Below, in pieces: positions 7,791 through 16,566 of a DNA stretch of 27,541 nt. Source of the stretch: CALMFQ01 sp964495595 (GTDB lineage Bacteria > Pseudomonadota > Gammaproteobacteria > Burkholderiales > SCOH01); NCBI GenBank assembly GCA_964495595.1, contig CAZBWH010000040.1, forward strand, positions 1 to 27,541, read 5' to 3'. The notes beneath the pieces were generated by a model. The model had not been told where the DNA came from. It saw only the letters and a program-made list of their open reading frames with translations, and did no database searches. Each line of letters starts with the position of its first letter. The first letter of the stretch is position 1. Position numbers and translations under genes: made by a program.

Positions 7791-8903
7791 ATGTCTGATC
7801 TGGCTACTGCTGGCTCTCTGCAGAACGCTTCCTTACCGCAACTTCCCGTGAGCTGGTATTTCGACCAGCGAATCCACGACATCGAAATGGATGTGCTGTT
7901 CAGTAACGGCCCGCAATACATTGGCCATGAGCTGATGGTTCCGGAAATGGGTGACTACCATACGCTGGAATGGATGGGGCATGCCAAGATGCTGGTACGT
8001 AACCAGAATGGCATCGAGTTGCTGTCCAATGTCTGCCGTCACCGGCAGGCCATCATGCTGCAGGGAAAGGGCAATACCCCGAATATCGTTTGCCCGATCC
8101 ATCGCTGGACGTATGACACCGAAGGTCAGTTGATGGGGGCGCCCCACTTTCCACAGAACCCTTGCCTTCATCTCGGGAAAAGCCCGATCCAAAACTGGAA
8201 CGGATTGCTGTTTCAGGGTAAGCGGGATGTCGCCCGCGATCTGGCCAGCTTGGGTGTAAAAGGCAATCTGGACTTCTCCGGGTTCATGCTTGACTCGGTC
8301 GTCATCGACGATATCCAGTGCAACTGGAAAACATTCATTGAAGTGTATCTGGAAGACTACCATGTCGTGCCGTTCCATCCCGGGTTGGGCAACTTTGTCG
8401 ATTGCGACCAACTGAAGTGGGAGTTTGGCGATTGGTACAGCGTGCAGACGGTTGGTGTGCTTGACGGGCTGAAAAAGGCCGGTACACAGGTGTATGGTAA
8501 GTGGCAGCAGGCGGTGCTGGATCGCTTTGAGGGCGGCCTGCCAAAACAGGGCGCTATCTGGCTGACCTATTATCCAAACATCACCGTCGAGTGGTATCCG
8601 CACTGCCTGGTCGTTTCAACCGTGGTACCTCGAGGACCGGAACAGACTACCAATGTGATCGAATTCTATTACCCGGAAGATATCGTTCTATTCGAACGTG
8701 AATTCATCGAGGCCGAGCGTGCGGCTTATCTTGAAACCGGAGTAGAGGACAAGGAAATCTGTGAGCGGATGGATGCAGGGCGCAAGGCGCTGTATCGGCA
8801 GGGCCGTAGTGAAGCAGGACCCTACCAGTCGCCAATGGAAGACGGAATGTTGCATTTTCATGAGTTTCTGCGTAGAGAAATCGGTCCTCACCTGCACCGC
8901 TGA
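7791..8903 (+). CDS. Rieske non-heme iron oxygenase, alpha-subunit type
   Basis: An aromatic ring-hydroxylating dioxygenase-type protein, 370 residues, usual length for the family. The Rieske [2Fe-2S] ligands are Cys82 and His84 (CRH) and Cys101 and His104 (CPIH). The catalytic domain carries the mononuclear iron site in EDYHVVPFH, with His191, His196 and the bridging Asp189. The physiological substrate cannot be read from the sequence. No ferredoxin, reductase or beta subunit is encoded nearby, so it must use partners from elsewhere. The ATG at 7791 is preferred: G-rich sequence precedes it at 7778-7782, while upstream alternatives extend only a few codons beyond the family start. Its neighbour downstream is an EamA transporter 27 bp away, so co-transcription is likely. 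Confidence 0.9.
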   Translation: MSDLATAGSLQNASLPQLPVSWYFDQRIHDIEMDVLFSNGPQYIGHELMVPEMGDYHTLEWMGHAKMLVRNQNGIELLSNVCRHRQAIMLQGKGNTPNIVCPIHRWTYDTEGQLMGAPHFPQNPCLHLGKSPIQNWNGLLFQGKRDVARDLASLGVKGNLDFSGFMLDSVVIDDIQCNWKTFIEVYLEDYHVVPFHPGLGNFVDCDQLKWEFGDWYSVQTVGVLDGLKKAGTQVYGKWQQAVLDRFEGGLPKQGAIWLTYYPNITVEWYPHCLVVSTVVPRGPEQTTNVIEFYYPEDIVLFEREFIEAERAAYLETGVEDKEICERMDAGRKALYRQGRSEAGPYQSPMEDGMLHFHEFLRREIGPHLHR

Positions 8904-8930
8904 AGTCCAGTATATTGCCGGAGCCTGTCG

Positions 8931-9812
8931 ATGTTGAGTGGCGTATCCAGAAACCGTGGTGCGCTTTGGATGCTGGTTGCGGGACTGATGTTCACTTGCA
9001 TGGGAGTATGCGTCAAACTCGGCGCACGCTACTTTACCGCTGCAGAGTTGGTGTTCTACCGCTCGTTTGTCGGGCTGCTGGTTGTCTGGGCCATCATCCG
9101 CGCCAGGGGATATCCACTCGCGACGCACCATTGGCGCAAGCACCTGAGTCGTAGCCTGTCAGGTTTTGCTGCGCTATCGATGTACTTCTATACCATTGCC
9201 GCCCTGCCACTGGCTACAGCGGTCACGCTCAATTACACATCATCCCTTTTCATCGCGCTGATTACGACCATGCTCTTACGCGAACGCCCTGGATTGCGGC
9301 TGATCAGTGCCGTTGGACTGGGATTTATCGGGGTAACTGCACTGCTGAAACCCGCATTTCAAGCTGATCAATGGCTTGACGGCCTGATCGGATTGATTTC
9401 TGGCGTGTTTGCTGCCGTCGCCATGATCAATGTTCGTGGGCTGGGGCGGCTAGGTGAGCCAGAATGGCGAGTGGTGTTCTATTTCTCGCTGATTTCCACC
9501 GTAGGTGCCGGGAGCTGGATGGTGTTGCACGAGTTTTCTCCTCTTACCTGGCAAGGTGTTGTCATCATTCTGTGCATGGGCACTGCAGCCACCTTGGCTC
9601 AGCTGGCACTTACCAGGGCCTACGGGCGCGGCAAGGCCATGGTTGTGGCCAGCCTGGCCTACAGCACGGTGGCGTTCTCCAGCCTGGCTGGCGTCTTGCT
9701 CTGGCAGGATTGGCTGCCTTTATCTTCCTGGGCAGGTATGACCATGATCGTACTGTCCGGCCTGATCAGTTTACAGGCGTTTCCCGAACCGACCTCCAAT
9801 CGCCGGCGATAG
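8931..9812 (+). CDS. EamA/DMT superfamily membrane transporter
   Basis: A 293-residue inner-membrane protein with about ten hydrophobic helices arranged as two EamA halves (roughly 10-135 and 150-285). Family traits include an early helix GALWMLVAGLMFTCMGVCVK, the region AALPLATAVTLNYTSSLF near residue 90-105, and the second-half counterpart LAQLALTRAYGRGKAMVVAS near 220-240. DMT exporters move metabolites such as amino acids, nucleosides or drugs; the cargo here is unknown. A GGAG site lies 7 nt before the ATG. It follows the Rieske gene closely, so the two may share a transcript and possibly a compound. Confidence 0.9.
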   Translation: MLSGVSRNRGALWMLVAGLMFTCMGVCVKLGARYFTAAELVFYRSFVGLLVVWAIIRARGYPLATHHWRKHLSRSLSGFAALSMYFYTIAALPLATAVTLNYTSSLFIALITTMLLRERPGLRLISAVGLGFIGVTALLKPAFQADQWLDGLIGLISGVFAAVAMINVRGLGRLGEPEWRVVFYFSLISTVGAGSWMVLHEFSPLTWQGVVIILCMGTAATLAQLALTRAYGRGKAMVVASLAYSTVAFSSLAGVLLWQDWLPLSSWAGMTMIVLSGLISLQAFPEPTSNRRR

Positions 9813-9958
9813 CGTACGCGCTTGCTGCAAGCCAATACCGGCGCCAACCTGGCAGGCAAACATGGTCTACAATGGTCAAATATCGATGGCGATTGCGGGG
9901 GCTTGTCCCGCCCGGCCGGGGGGCCGATTGCTATCCGTTTGTTATTGATGGAGGCCGG

Positions 9959-10315
9959 ATGATTTCGATTCAACAACAGTCAGATAACCTGCTTAACATC
10001 GCCGTGTTCGGAGAGTTCAGCCTGAAGGACTTTCAGGAGTTCGAATCCAGCGCACTCTACACCATGCGTTTCAAAGGCCCGGTAAAAATCCTGCTCGACC
10101 TGCGGGACATGGGCAGTTACACACTGGACATGGCCTGGGAGGAGGTGCGCTTTACCCGTGAGCATGCGAACCAGATCCAGCGGGTGGCGGTCGTTACCAC
10201 TGATCAGTGGGTGGCGTGGAGCGCATGGATTTCTCGTTTGTTTATCGACATTGAGGTGTCGATTTTCGATACGCCGGACGCTGCAAGGCAATGGATCGAA
10301 CAATGTCCTGCATGA
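9959..10315 (+). CDS. SpoIIAA-like / STAS-SEC14-fold protein
   Basis: A 118-residue soluble protein of the SpoIIAA-like family, related to STAS and CRAL/TRIO folds. It shows MISIQQQSDNLLNIAVFGEFSLKDFQEFE at the start, the central strand VKILLDLRDMGSYTLDMAWEEV, and the tail RVAVVTTDQWVAWSAW ... DTPDAARQWIE. These match the family pattern of alternating strands and helices ending in a DxxxAxxWI helix. The molecular role of the family is not well defined. GGAGGCC precedes the ATG. The first PilZ-like gene begins only 13 bp after its stop, so the two are very likely co-transcribed. Confidence 0.82.
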   Translation: MISIQQQSDNLLNIAVFGEFSLKDFQEFESSALYTMRFKGPVKILLDLRDMGSYTLDMAWEEVRFTREHANQIQRVAVVTTDQWVAWSAWISRLFIDIEVSIFDTPDAARQWIEQCPA

Positions 10316-10328
10316 TCGCGGTGTTGCC

Positions 10329-11972
10329 ATGATTAGCTGGCTGAACAAACTTCGCCCGGCCCCTGATCACCCGATGCGGGACGTCAAGGCAGCTCAGACC
10401 ATCCTGGATCAATTGCCGCGAACCGACCCTCACAAGTACGTACTGGAAGTCGCAGCGTGGATTGAATCAGTGACCCAAGCGTCCGGATTCCGGTTGAGCA
10501 ACCGCGCGGCGATCATCAGATTGCTTGACGAAGCGGGTTATCCGCTGCAGCGCAAACTGCAGCAGGAATACCTGCCACAAAACCGGCAATCCAGACTACG
10601 CGAGCAAGCTGTCTGGAAAGCCTTGGTCGACTACTGGCGCGCTCTGGTCAACGCCTATCTTTTCTGCCTGGACGCCAGCGCAATGAACGCCCGGGAAGCC
10701 GAATCGGTTAAACCTGCGCTGCCATTATTATGCGCCAGAGCGTTGCATGCGGCGGGATGCATGTACAAGACCATGCTGCTGCATTATGGTCCGGTGGATG
10801 ATTCGGTCTGGCATGGCCTGTCAAGGATTTGGCTGTTTGTCGAAGGACATCAATTGCAGGATGTCCAGGTAGGGCTCTATCCACACCTTCAGCGCCCAAC
10901 GACAGCCAGGATTGAGTTCACCAAGCCATTGATGCTGGCCTGTTCGTCTGCTCACTCGTTATTGCCGCCTCAGATCGACCTGGCAGAGCGCATGATTGAT
11001 GATGTTGCCAGCCATTTTGTAATGGGAAACGAGCCTGACAGCCGTAGCGCATTTGTTTACGACCTAGCGGTGCCCCGTCCTCCCAGCCGGTTGGTGGCCG
11101 GAATGATGGTAACGCCGCGCATGCGGTTTGTCGGGCCGGGCATGGCCTCGGTCCGCCTGGAAGAATTGTCCAGAGTACTGGACAATCCTGCAGCCGTATC
11201 GGCTGCAGGATTCAGCTATGCCGCTTCAGCAGTCAGCTTGCGTACGGTATTGCAGCATTTGTTGTTTTACTGGAGTATGTCGCCCCCTGAGCGGCAGTGG
11301 CCTCGCATGCCTGTTTTCGGCCGGTTGACTGTTGTGCATGGCTATGCCAACGTAATGCGCAGCGTTCTTTTCAGTAAATTCGACATCGCTCCCGCGCCGC
11401 AAGCCACTCGCGATCTGTTGCTTCGGCAGAAGCATGATCTCGAGCAGTTCGGATTTGTTACCAACGAAACCCAACAGCTCATGGATACTGCCAGAGACGA
11501 AGATGCTGATGATTTGCAGGCAGAAAACTGGCTGGTGCAGAACGTAAGTCTGGGAGGGTATGGTGCGGTACTACCGGCGTTGCGTAGTGACTGGCTGCGT
11601 GTCGGATGTCTGCTGGCGGTAAGGGGCGCGCAGGGTGACTGGCAGATTGGTGTGGTGCGGCGTTTGCATTTCGATGCCGAACGGCAAACCCACGTCGGTA
11701 TCGAGATACTGGCTGCGCGGTTGACTCCGGTAAGAATCCGGCCTGCTTCCACCCCCCGGCGCGACGACAGCGAAGAATATGCGTTGTTGTTTGCGTTATC
11801 GCTTGCCGGGATGACCAGCGGAACCCTGCTGGTGCGGGCCGGCAACAGTCAGCCTGGCCAGACCTATCTATTGAGTGGCCCGGACCAACCCGTACGGGTG
11901 GAGTGGGCTGCACTGCGGGAGCGGGGAGAAGAGTTTGAGCTGGTCGAGTTTCGCGTCTTGTCGCAGGAGTAA
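10329..11972 (+). CDS. Unknown large protein with C-terminal PilZ-like domain (paralog 1)
   Basis: The 547-residue product has no name I recognise. Residues 1 to about 350 are mostly helical and hydrophilic. Near 375 lies the phrase LEQFGFVTNETQQLM, shared with the next gene as QYGFVTERTRQRK. A PilZ-like beta-barrel follows, with the N-x-S-x-x-G motif in VQNVSLGGYGAVLP, then WLRVGCLLAVR, WQIGVVRRL and VGIEILAARLTPV. In genuine c-di-GMP receptors an RxxxR motif precedes NxSxxG; here the matching spot has NETQQ with no Arg. Binding may therefore be lost or changed. The ATG at 10329 is chosen as the first start clear of the SpoIIAA-like gene; upstream starts overlap it extensively. Confidence 0.72.
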   Translation: MISWLNKLRPAPDHPMRDVKAAQTILDQLPRTDPHKYVLEVAAWIESVTQASGFRLSNRAAIIRLLDEAGYPLQRKLQQEYLPQNRQSRLREQAVWKALVDYWRALVNAYLFCLDASAMNAREAESVKPALPLLCARALHAAGCMYKTMLLHYGPVDDSVWHGLSRIWLFVEGHQLQDVQVGLYPHLQRPTTARIEFTKPLMLACSSAHSLLPPQIDLAERMIDDVASHFVMGNEPDSRSAFVYDLAVPRPPSRLVAGMMVTPRMRFVGPGMASVRLEELSRVLDNPAAVSAAGFSYAASAVSLRTVLQHLLFYWSMSPPERQWPRMPVFGRLTVVHGYANVMRSVLFSKFDIAPAPQATRDLLLRQKHDLEQFGFVTNETQQLMDTARDEDADDLQAENWLVQNVSLGGYGAVLPALRSDWLRVGCLLAVRGAQGDWQIGVVRRLHFDAERQTHVGIEILAARLTPVRIRPASTPRRDDSEEYALLFALSLAGMTSGTLLVRAGNSQPGQTYLLSGPDQPVRVEWAALRERGEEFELVEFRVLSQE

Positions 11973-11984
11973 CCTCCGCTGGTA

Positions 11985-12012
11985 TTGCGACATATCGCTG
12001 CTCGCCTATATT
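11985..12012 (+). promoter_or_regulatory. Candidate promoter for the second PilZ-like gene
   Basis: TTGCGA (11985-11990) and TATATT (12007-12012, 5 of 6) are separated by 16 bp in the 106-bp gap before the second PilZ-like gene. This would let that gene be transcribed apart from the first, with a leader of about 60 nt. Confidence 0.4.
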
Positions 12013-12078
12013 GGAATGAGAGTGTCCTGACGGCTCAGCGTTTTTTATTAAACCGGATTGATCGACGACTGGTTGCCA

Positions 12079-13809
12079 ATGCTTGATCTGCTAAATCGTT
12101 TCAAAAAAAACAATGATCCTCTCGATGGCTTGAAGAGTGCTCAAGCTTGGTGGAAGAATGTCCAGACGGGAGATTTGTCCAGTGCGCATGCTGATGTGGC
12201 CGAGTTGGTTAACCGGTTCATCAATGAGGACTTGAGCCCGACATTGCCACGATTGCAGTCGCTGATGTGGCTTGACGACCAGATTCAGCACGCGCACGAA
12301 TCCCTGTCGCTGCAGTATGTGCAAAATCCGCGCATGTCAAAGACCATCGAGAGTCGTTTATGGCATCAGGTTATGGGCTTGGCCCATCACATGATCTTGG
12401 CGTATCTTCGTTTCATTCGAGACCCCGGCTCTGCTGAGGAGGGCAAGAATGCCTCGGCAGCGGCATCGGCAGCCAGTCGGTCGATGGAACCGCTTTTGCC
12501 GCGAGTCATGGCGCGGACGCTGCGTTATCTTGGTTTTCAGGCCAAGTTTCAGTATTTCCGGTTCCTCACTCCTGACCGGAAATTCTGGGCGACCGCCAAT
12601 CAGGTGTTTCGGTTGGCCGAGGTCAAGGGGGTTGACTCCGACTCATTCCCGCTTTACGACTCTACCAAGGCCCGTGCCAGCTCCTGTGCGGACGAATATC
12701 TGCAGATCATGATGCTCGCCAGTCTCAACACCGGCGCGCTGTCCCCGAGACAACTGGATATCGTAGATGGCTGGCTGAAAATGTGGTCGCACCATATCAG
12801 TATTGAGCGGGCAGCAAAGCCGGGGGAGCAGCATTATTTTGTTGACCTGTCCGGATATGAACAGGCGCGCCGGATCATTGGCAAGGTGCCACAAGGCAAC
12901 ATCAATCGCTTCTGGAGCTCGGCTGATCTGGTTCAGCAAATCGGCCTGATACGGCGGGCGCTGGAGGGAGGCAACAAATCTACCAGCCTGGATCCCTCAT
13001 TCCGTCAACCCGGTGCGCTGGATCTGGTCAAGCTGGTGGAGTCCTGGTGGTCTCCAGACAAGGAAAGCCAACCCCATCGCGGAGCAGACCGCATCAAGGT
13101 CAAGAAGCTGATCGATGTGATGCATGGCATGCATGATATCTGCCTGCACATCAAGTACGACAATGAACGTCTGTCTGATCTAGAGAAACGGCAGGATGCC
13201 GATCATGACGAAATGCTGGACATGCGTCAGTATGGTTTTGTCACCGAACGGACTCGCCAGCGTAAAGAACAGGCCATGGCTTTGCATGTGCAAAAGCATA
13301 CTATTGGCGAACATGAAACCTGGGCCGTAGAAAACGAGAGTCATGGCGGCTACGGCGCGAAACTGCCGGTGGTCGAAAATGACTGGGTCAGACTCGACGC
13401 CTTGCTGGCCGTGCGGCCCGAGAACTCGGATCGCTGGCAGCTGGCCACCATCCGTCGGTTATCCAGATTGCCCGACGGCAACATGTATTCAGGGATCCAG
13501 GTGCTGGCATACTCACCGGTGACGGTCGAGTTGCGGATGCAAACCAATCGTGCAAGCAGCGGGTATTCGATTGATGGAATCGATTCTGCCGGAATGATGG
13601 CATCGGGTGTGGGTGTTTTTACTTCTGCCAAGTCAAGCGCACAAAAGGTCAATGGTTTGGTGATGCGTGCATCCGATTATCAACAGGAACGGGTTCTCGT
13701 GCTGTCGGCTCGTGGCAAGGAGTTCCGGGTACGAGCCAAGGAGGCGCTGGCGCGTGGGACAGACTGGGTCTGGGTGAGGGTGGAAAATGACGCGGCACCA
13801 ACCGCCTGA
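12079..13809 (+). CDS. Unknown large protein with C-terminal PilZ-like domain (paralog 2)
   Basis: A 576-residue paralog of the preceding protein. The N-terminal 370 residues are helical and share little obvious sequence with it. The C-terminal half aligns clearly: QYGFVTERTRQRK, then NESHGGYGAKLP, WVRLDALLAVR, WQLATIRRL, SGIQVLAYSPVTVEL. Here the residues before the N-x-S-x-x-G motif include several Arg (ERTRQRK), so the PilZ RxxxR-like binding element may be intact. Cyclic di-GMP binding is therefore more plausible for this copy. A further roughly 90-residue beta-rich tail follows. The ATG at 12079 is chosen over a TTG at 12058; neither has a strong ribosome binding site. The terminator at 13833 closes the unit. 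Confidence 0.72.
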   Translation: MLDLLNRFKKNNDPLDGLKSAQAWWKNVQTGDLSSAHADVAELVNRFINEDLSPTLPRLQSLMWLDDQIQHAHESLSLQYVQNPRMSKTIESRLWHQVMGLAHHMILAYLRFIRDPGSAEEGKNASAAASAASRSMEPLLPRVMARTLRYLGFQAKFQYFRFLTPDRKFWATANQVFRLAEVKGVDSDSFPLYDSTKARASSCADEYLQIMMLASLNTGALSPRQLDIVDGWLKMWSHHISIERAAKPGEQHYFVDLSGYEQARRIIGKVPQGNINRFWSSADLVQQIGLIRRALEGGNKSTSLDPSFRQPGALDLVKLVESWWSPDKESQPHRGADRIKVKKLIDVMHGMHDICLHIKYDNERLSDLEKRQDADHDEMLDMRQYGFVTERTRQRKEQAMALHVQKHTIGEHETWAVENESHGGYGAKLPVVENDWVRLDALLAVRPENSDRWQLATIRRLSRLPDGNMYSGIQVLAYSPVTVELRMQTNRASSGYSIDGIDSAGMMASGVGVFTSAKSSAQKVNGLVMRASDYQQERVLVLSARGKEFRVRAKEALARGTDWVWVRVENDAAPTA

Positions 13810-13832
13810 GTTCGCCACATGTCTGTGTTTTG

Positions 13833-13855
13833 CAGCGCCGCCTTTTGCGGCGCTG
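13833..13855 (+). terminator. Intrinsic terminator-like hairpin after the PilZ-like gene
   Basis: A perfect 9-bp stem, CAGCGCCGC / GCGGCGCTG, has a 5-nt loop and is followed by ATTGTTTGT. The T-run is interrupted, but the position 24 bp after the stop codon supports termination. Confidence 0.6.
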
Positions 13856-13880
13856 ATTGTTTGTGGATTTAGGTAGCCGG

Positions 13881-14759
13881 ATGCTGGCTGCCAAGCAGGT
13901 CGCCAAGCTGTCAATTACCGCGGCAATCGTTACGTTGTTGCTGAAGTTTATTGCTTGGCATCTGACCGGCTCCGTCGGCCTGTTTTCTGATGCGATGGAG
14001 TCGCTGGTCAATCTGAGTGCGGCGGTGATCGCACTTGCCGTGTTATCGATCGCAGAACAGCCTGCCGATGATGGTCACCCGTATGGTCATGACAAGGCAG
14101 AATATTTTTCCAGCGGCGTGGAAGGAGCATTGATCATCGTCGCAGCCATGTCGATCATCTGGTCTGCCTGGCAACGATTTTTCGATGGAGGAGTGTTACG
14201 CCATTTGCCACTGGGAGTGGCGATTTCCGTGCTCGCATCGTTGATCAATTTCGCCGTCGCCAGCTATATGGCAAAAGCGGCAAAGGCGCATGACAGCATC
14301 ACTCTGGAAGCAGACTCTGCCCACTTGATGACTGATGTGTGGACCTCGGTCGGATTGGTGGCTGGGCTGAGTGTGCTGATTATTGCGCCGCCATCCTGGC
14401 AACTGCTTGATCCAGTGATTGCGATCGCGATTGCCATGCATATCATTCACGCCGGATGGCAACTGCTCGGCCGATCGCTGAACGGGCTGATGGACGCAAC
14501 CTTGCCAGCTGAGGAAATGGCAGACATCCGCGCAGCCATTCAGGCGACGACAGGGTCGCAATACCCCGTAGCGGGGCTACGGGCCAGGAAAGCCGGCTCC
14601 CGGCGGTTCGTTGAATTCAAGTTATTGGTGCCTGGCGACATGCGAGTGGCTGAAGCGCACTTGCTGTGTGATCAACTGGAAGCCGAAATTGCCCGTCGTC
14701 TGGCACGCACGGTAGCGGTTATTCATGTTGAGCCAGTAGATGAACCGAATCAGGGCTGA
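13881..14759 (+). CDS. Cation diffusion facilitator (CDF) metal exporter
   Basis: A 292-residue inner-membrane protein of the CDF family, which exchange Zn2+, Fe2+, Mn2+ or similar divalent metals for protons. Six helices (about 10-200) are followed by a cytoplasmic metal-sensing domain. The second helix has GSVGLFSDAMESLVN, where the site reads D-A-M-E-S and not the FieF-type DxxxD. The fifth helix has the normal HxxxD in DSAHLMTDVW. The HPYGHDKAEYFS loop is typical of the family. Metal specificity cannot be assigned, and the altered second-helix site argues against a straightforward FieF call. The ATG at 13881 has AGG 8 nt upstream; a TTG at 13857 is less likely because it lies close to the terminator stem. 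Confidence 0.88.
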   Translation: MLAAKQVAKLSITAAIVTLLLKFIAWHLTGSVGLFSDAMESLVNLSAAVIALAVLSIAEQPADDGHPYGHDKAEYFSSGVEGALIIVAAMSIIWSAWQRFFDGGVLRHLPLGVAISVLASLINFAVASYMAKAAKAHDSITLEADSAHLMTDVWTSVGLVAGLSVLIIAPPSWQLLDPVIAIAIAMHIIHAGWQLLGRSLNGLMDATLPAEEMADIRAAIQATTGSQYPVAGLRARKAGSRRFVEFKLLVPGDMRVAEAHLLCDQLEAEIARRLARTVAVIHVEPVDEPNQG

Positions 14760-14799
14760 CAATTGGAAAATAAATGCCAGGCGGCCAGGCAAACAGGGT

Positions 14800-15516
14800 C
14801 TACGCTTGCAGGGCTGAAATCTGCAGCGATTTCAATTGCTGGATGCCATCGGCCGCCAGGTCAAGCATTGCATCCAGTTCCTGGCGCTGGAATGGGCTGC
14901 CTTCTGCGGTTCCCTGAACTTCAACAAACCCGCCGCTACCGGTCATAACGACATTCAGATCCGTTTCACAGTCCGAGTCTTCGGCATAGTCCAGATCCAG
15001 CACGGCAACCCCCTGACAGATGCCGACCGATACCGCCGCCACAGAATCACGTAACGGCCACTCGTTCAGTTTGCCGATGGATTGCAAATGAACGAGCGCA
15101 TCGTGAACGGCCAGGTAAGCGCCGGTAATGCTGGCCGTTCTGGTTCCGCCATCGGCCTGGATGACATCGCAGTCGATTTGCAGGGTGCGTTGTCCGAGCT
15201 TCTCCAGATCAAGCACTGCTCGCAGCGAACGGCCGATCAGTCGCTGGATTTCCTGAGTCCGGCCAGTCTGTTTGCCGGCCGAGGCTTCACGCCGCATTCG
15301 CGAGTGGGTCGAGCGGGGCAGCATGCCATATTCCGCCGTCAACCAGCCCTGATTCCTGTCGCGCAGGAAGGGGGGCACGGTGTCTTCCACACTGACAGTG
15401 CAAATGACCTTGGTCTCTCCAAACTCCACCAGTACCGAGCCTTCAGCATGGGAGGTGTAGTGGCGGGTAAACCGGACAGGACGCAGTTGATCCGGCTGAC
15501 GATGGCTTGGGCGCAT
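14800..15516 (-). CDS. rph: Ribonuclease PH
   Basis: A phosphorolytic 3'-5' exoribonuclease that trims tRNA 3' ends. The 238-residue product is full length. It begins MRPSHRQPDQLRPVRF, and includes VICTVSVEDTVPPF, the GWLTAEYGMLPRSTHSRMRRE segment with active-site Arg residues, and QIDCDVIQADGGTRTASITGAYLA. The start at 15516 matches the family; an extension of eight codons upstream is possible but unlikely. It is the last gene of a probable operon with the PP2C phosphatase 33 bp upstream and the kinase before that. It is convergent with the CDF gene. Confidence 0.97.
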   Translation of the reverse strand: MRPSHRQPDQLRPVRFTRHYTSHAEGSVLVEFGETKVICTVSVEDTVPPFLRDRNQGWLTAEYGMLPRSTHSRMRREASAGKQTGRTQEIQRLIGRSLRAVLDLEKLGQRTLQIDCDVIQADGGTRTASITGAYLAVHDALVHLQSIGKLNEWPLRDSVAAVSVGICQGVAVLDLDYAEDSDCETDLNVVMTGSGGFVEVQGTAEGSPFQRQELDAMLDLAADGIQQLKSLQISALQA

Positions 15517-15549
15517 TAATTTGAATCCTGAATGGGGCAAGAGGCCAAA

Positions 15550-16470
15550 TCACTTGGCGTATTTATCAATGGTGGCGCGGATTTCAGCGATGGCTGCCTC
15601 GATGTCCATTTCGGACACATCCTTGTCTTCACGCAAGATGTGTTCGGCATCGAGTTCCTTCAGCTTGGTGGTAAAGCTGTCCTGTGGCATGGTGCGGGTC
15701 TGAATGGTGTTCTGGGCATCGGCTACGGTATCTTCTTCCAGCCAGGTAATGCCCAGCACGGAAAGGTTGTCGCTGTGTTTGCCAGCGCGCAGCTCGGCCT
15801 GATCCATCAATTGTGGCAGGGCAAACATCGCCGGGTAGTTGCCCAGATAGTTGCAGACTTCATCGACCTTGAGTGGCCCCCAGAATCCGTCTGTGCTGAG
15901 CAGCACGGAATCATTCTCGTACAGAGCCAGCTTGCCACCAAGCTCGACTTCCGGTGGGTGCAGTCCACCGAGACAGTTGTAGATTTTGTTGCGCTCGGGG
16001 TGCACCTGAGCCTCAGCCTCGGTAATCACCCCGTGGTCAACCATCTGCTGCACCTTGGAATGATCCCGCGTCTGGGCGACCAGACGGCCTTTGCGAATCA
16101 GATACAGCCGCGAGTCACCGACGTGAGCCCAATACGCCATGCCGTCCTGGACCAGACAGGCAACACAGGTCGTGCGCGGCGTTTCCAGCAACTGGTGATT
16201 GGTGCTGTAAGCTAGAATCGCATCGTGAGCCTTGTTCAGCGCCTCGGACAGGAAGATCAACGGCGCGTTGATCACCGGCTTGGCTTTTTTCTGAAACAGC
16301 TCGGCCAGTAATTCGACCGTGATCTGGGAGGCCACTTCACCATGCAGGTGTCCACCCATGCCATCGGCGACCACTAGCAGCAGGGAGTCGCGGCTGTAGG
16401 AATAGCCTACCCGGTCCTGATTGTATTTACGGCCACCGCGGCGGCTTTCCTGATAGATCGAGAATTTCAT
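15550..16470 (-). CDS. PP2C-family Ser/Thr protein phosphatase
   Basis: A metal-dependent (Mg/Mn) protein phosphatase of 306 residues. The PPM motifs appear in order: NQDRVG at the start, VADGMGGHLHGEVAS, AHVGDSRLYLIRKGRL, TRDHS, LSTDGFWG and SDNLSVLGI. The catalytic domain ends near residue 245. A charged tail of about 60 residues (including KLKELDAEHILREDKDVSEMDIEAAI) is not part of the standard fold. The ATG at 16470 gives MKFSIYQES. It lies 96 bp behind the Ser/Thr kinase on the same strand and almost certainly reverses its phosphorylations. The target proteins are unknown. Confidence 0.94.
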   Translation of the reverse strand: MKFSIYQESRRGGRKYNQDRVGYSYSRDSLLLVVADGMGGHLHGEVASQITVELLAELFQKKAKPVINAPLIFLSEALNKAHDAILAYSTNHQLLETPRTTCVACLVQDGMAYWAHVGDSRLYLIRKGRLVAQTRDHSKVQQMVDHGVITEAEAQVHPERNKIYNCLGGLHPPEVELGGKLALYENDSVLLSTDGFWGPLKVDEVCNYLGNYPAMFALPQLMDQAELRAGKHSDNLSVLGITWLEEDTVADAQNTIQTRTMPQDSFTTKLKELDAEHILREDKDVSEMDIEAAIAEIRATIDKYAK

Positions 16471-16566
16471 GCTGGCTGATGCAGCTGTCTGCAAAATATG
16501 TAAATGGAATAATTATACTGCAAGGACCCGTACACGTGTGGCCTGTATCGTTGCATGGCGGTGGAA

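Noticed and set aside
10158..10328. Extended N-terminus for the first PilZ-like protein
   Set aside because: It would overlap the SpoIIAA-like gene for about 157 bp in another frame, and the ATG at 10329 lies just past that gene.
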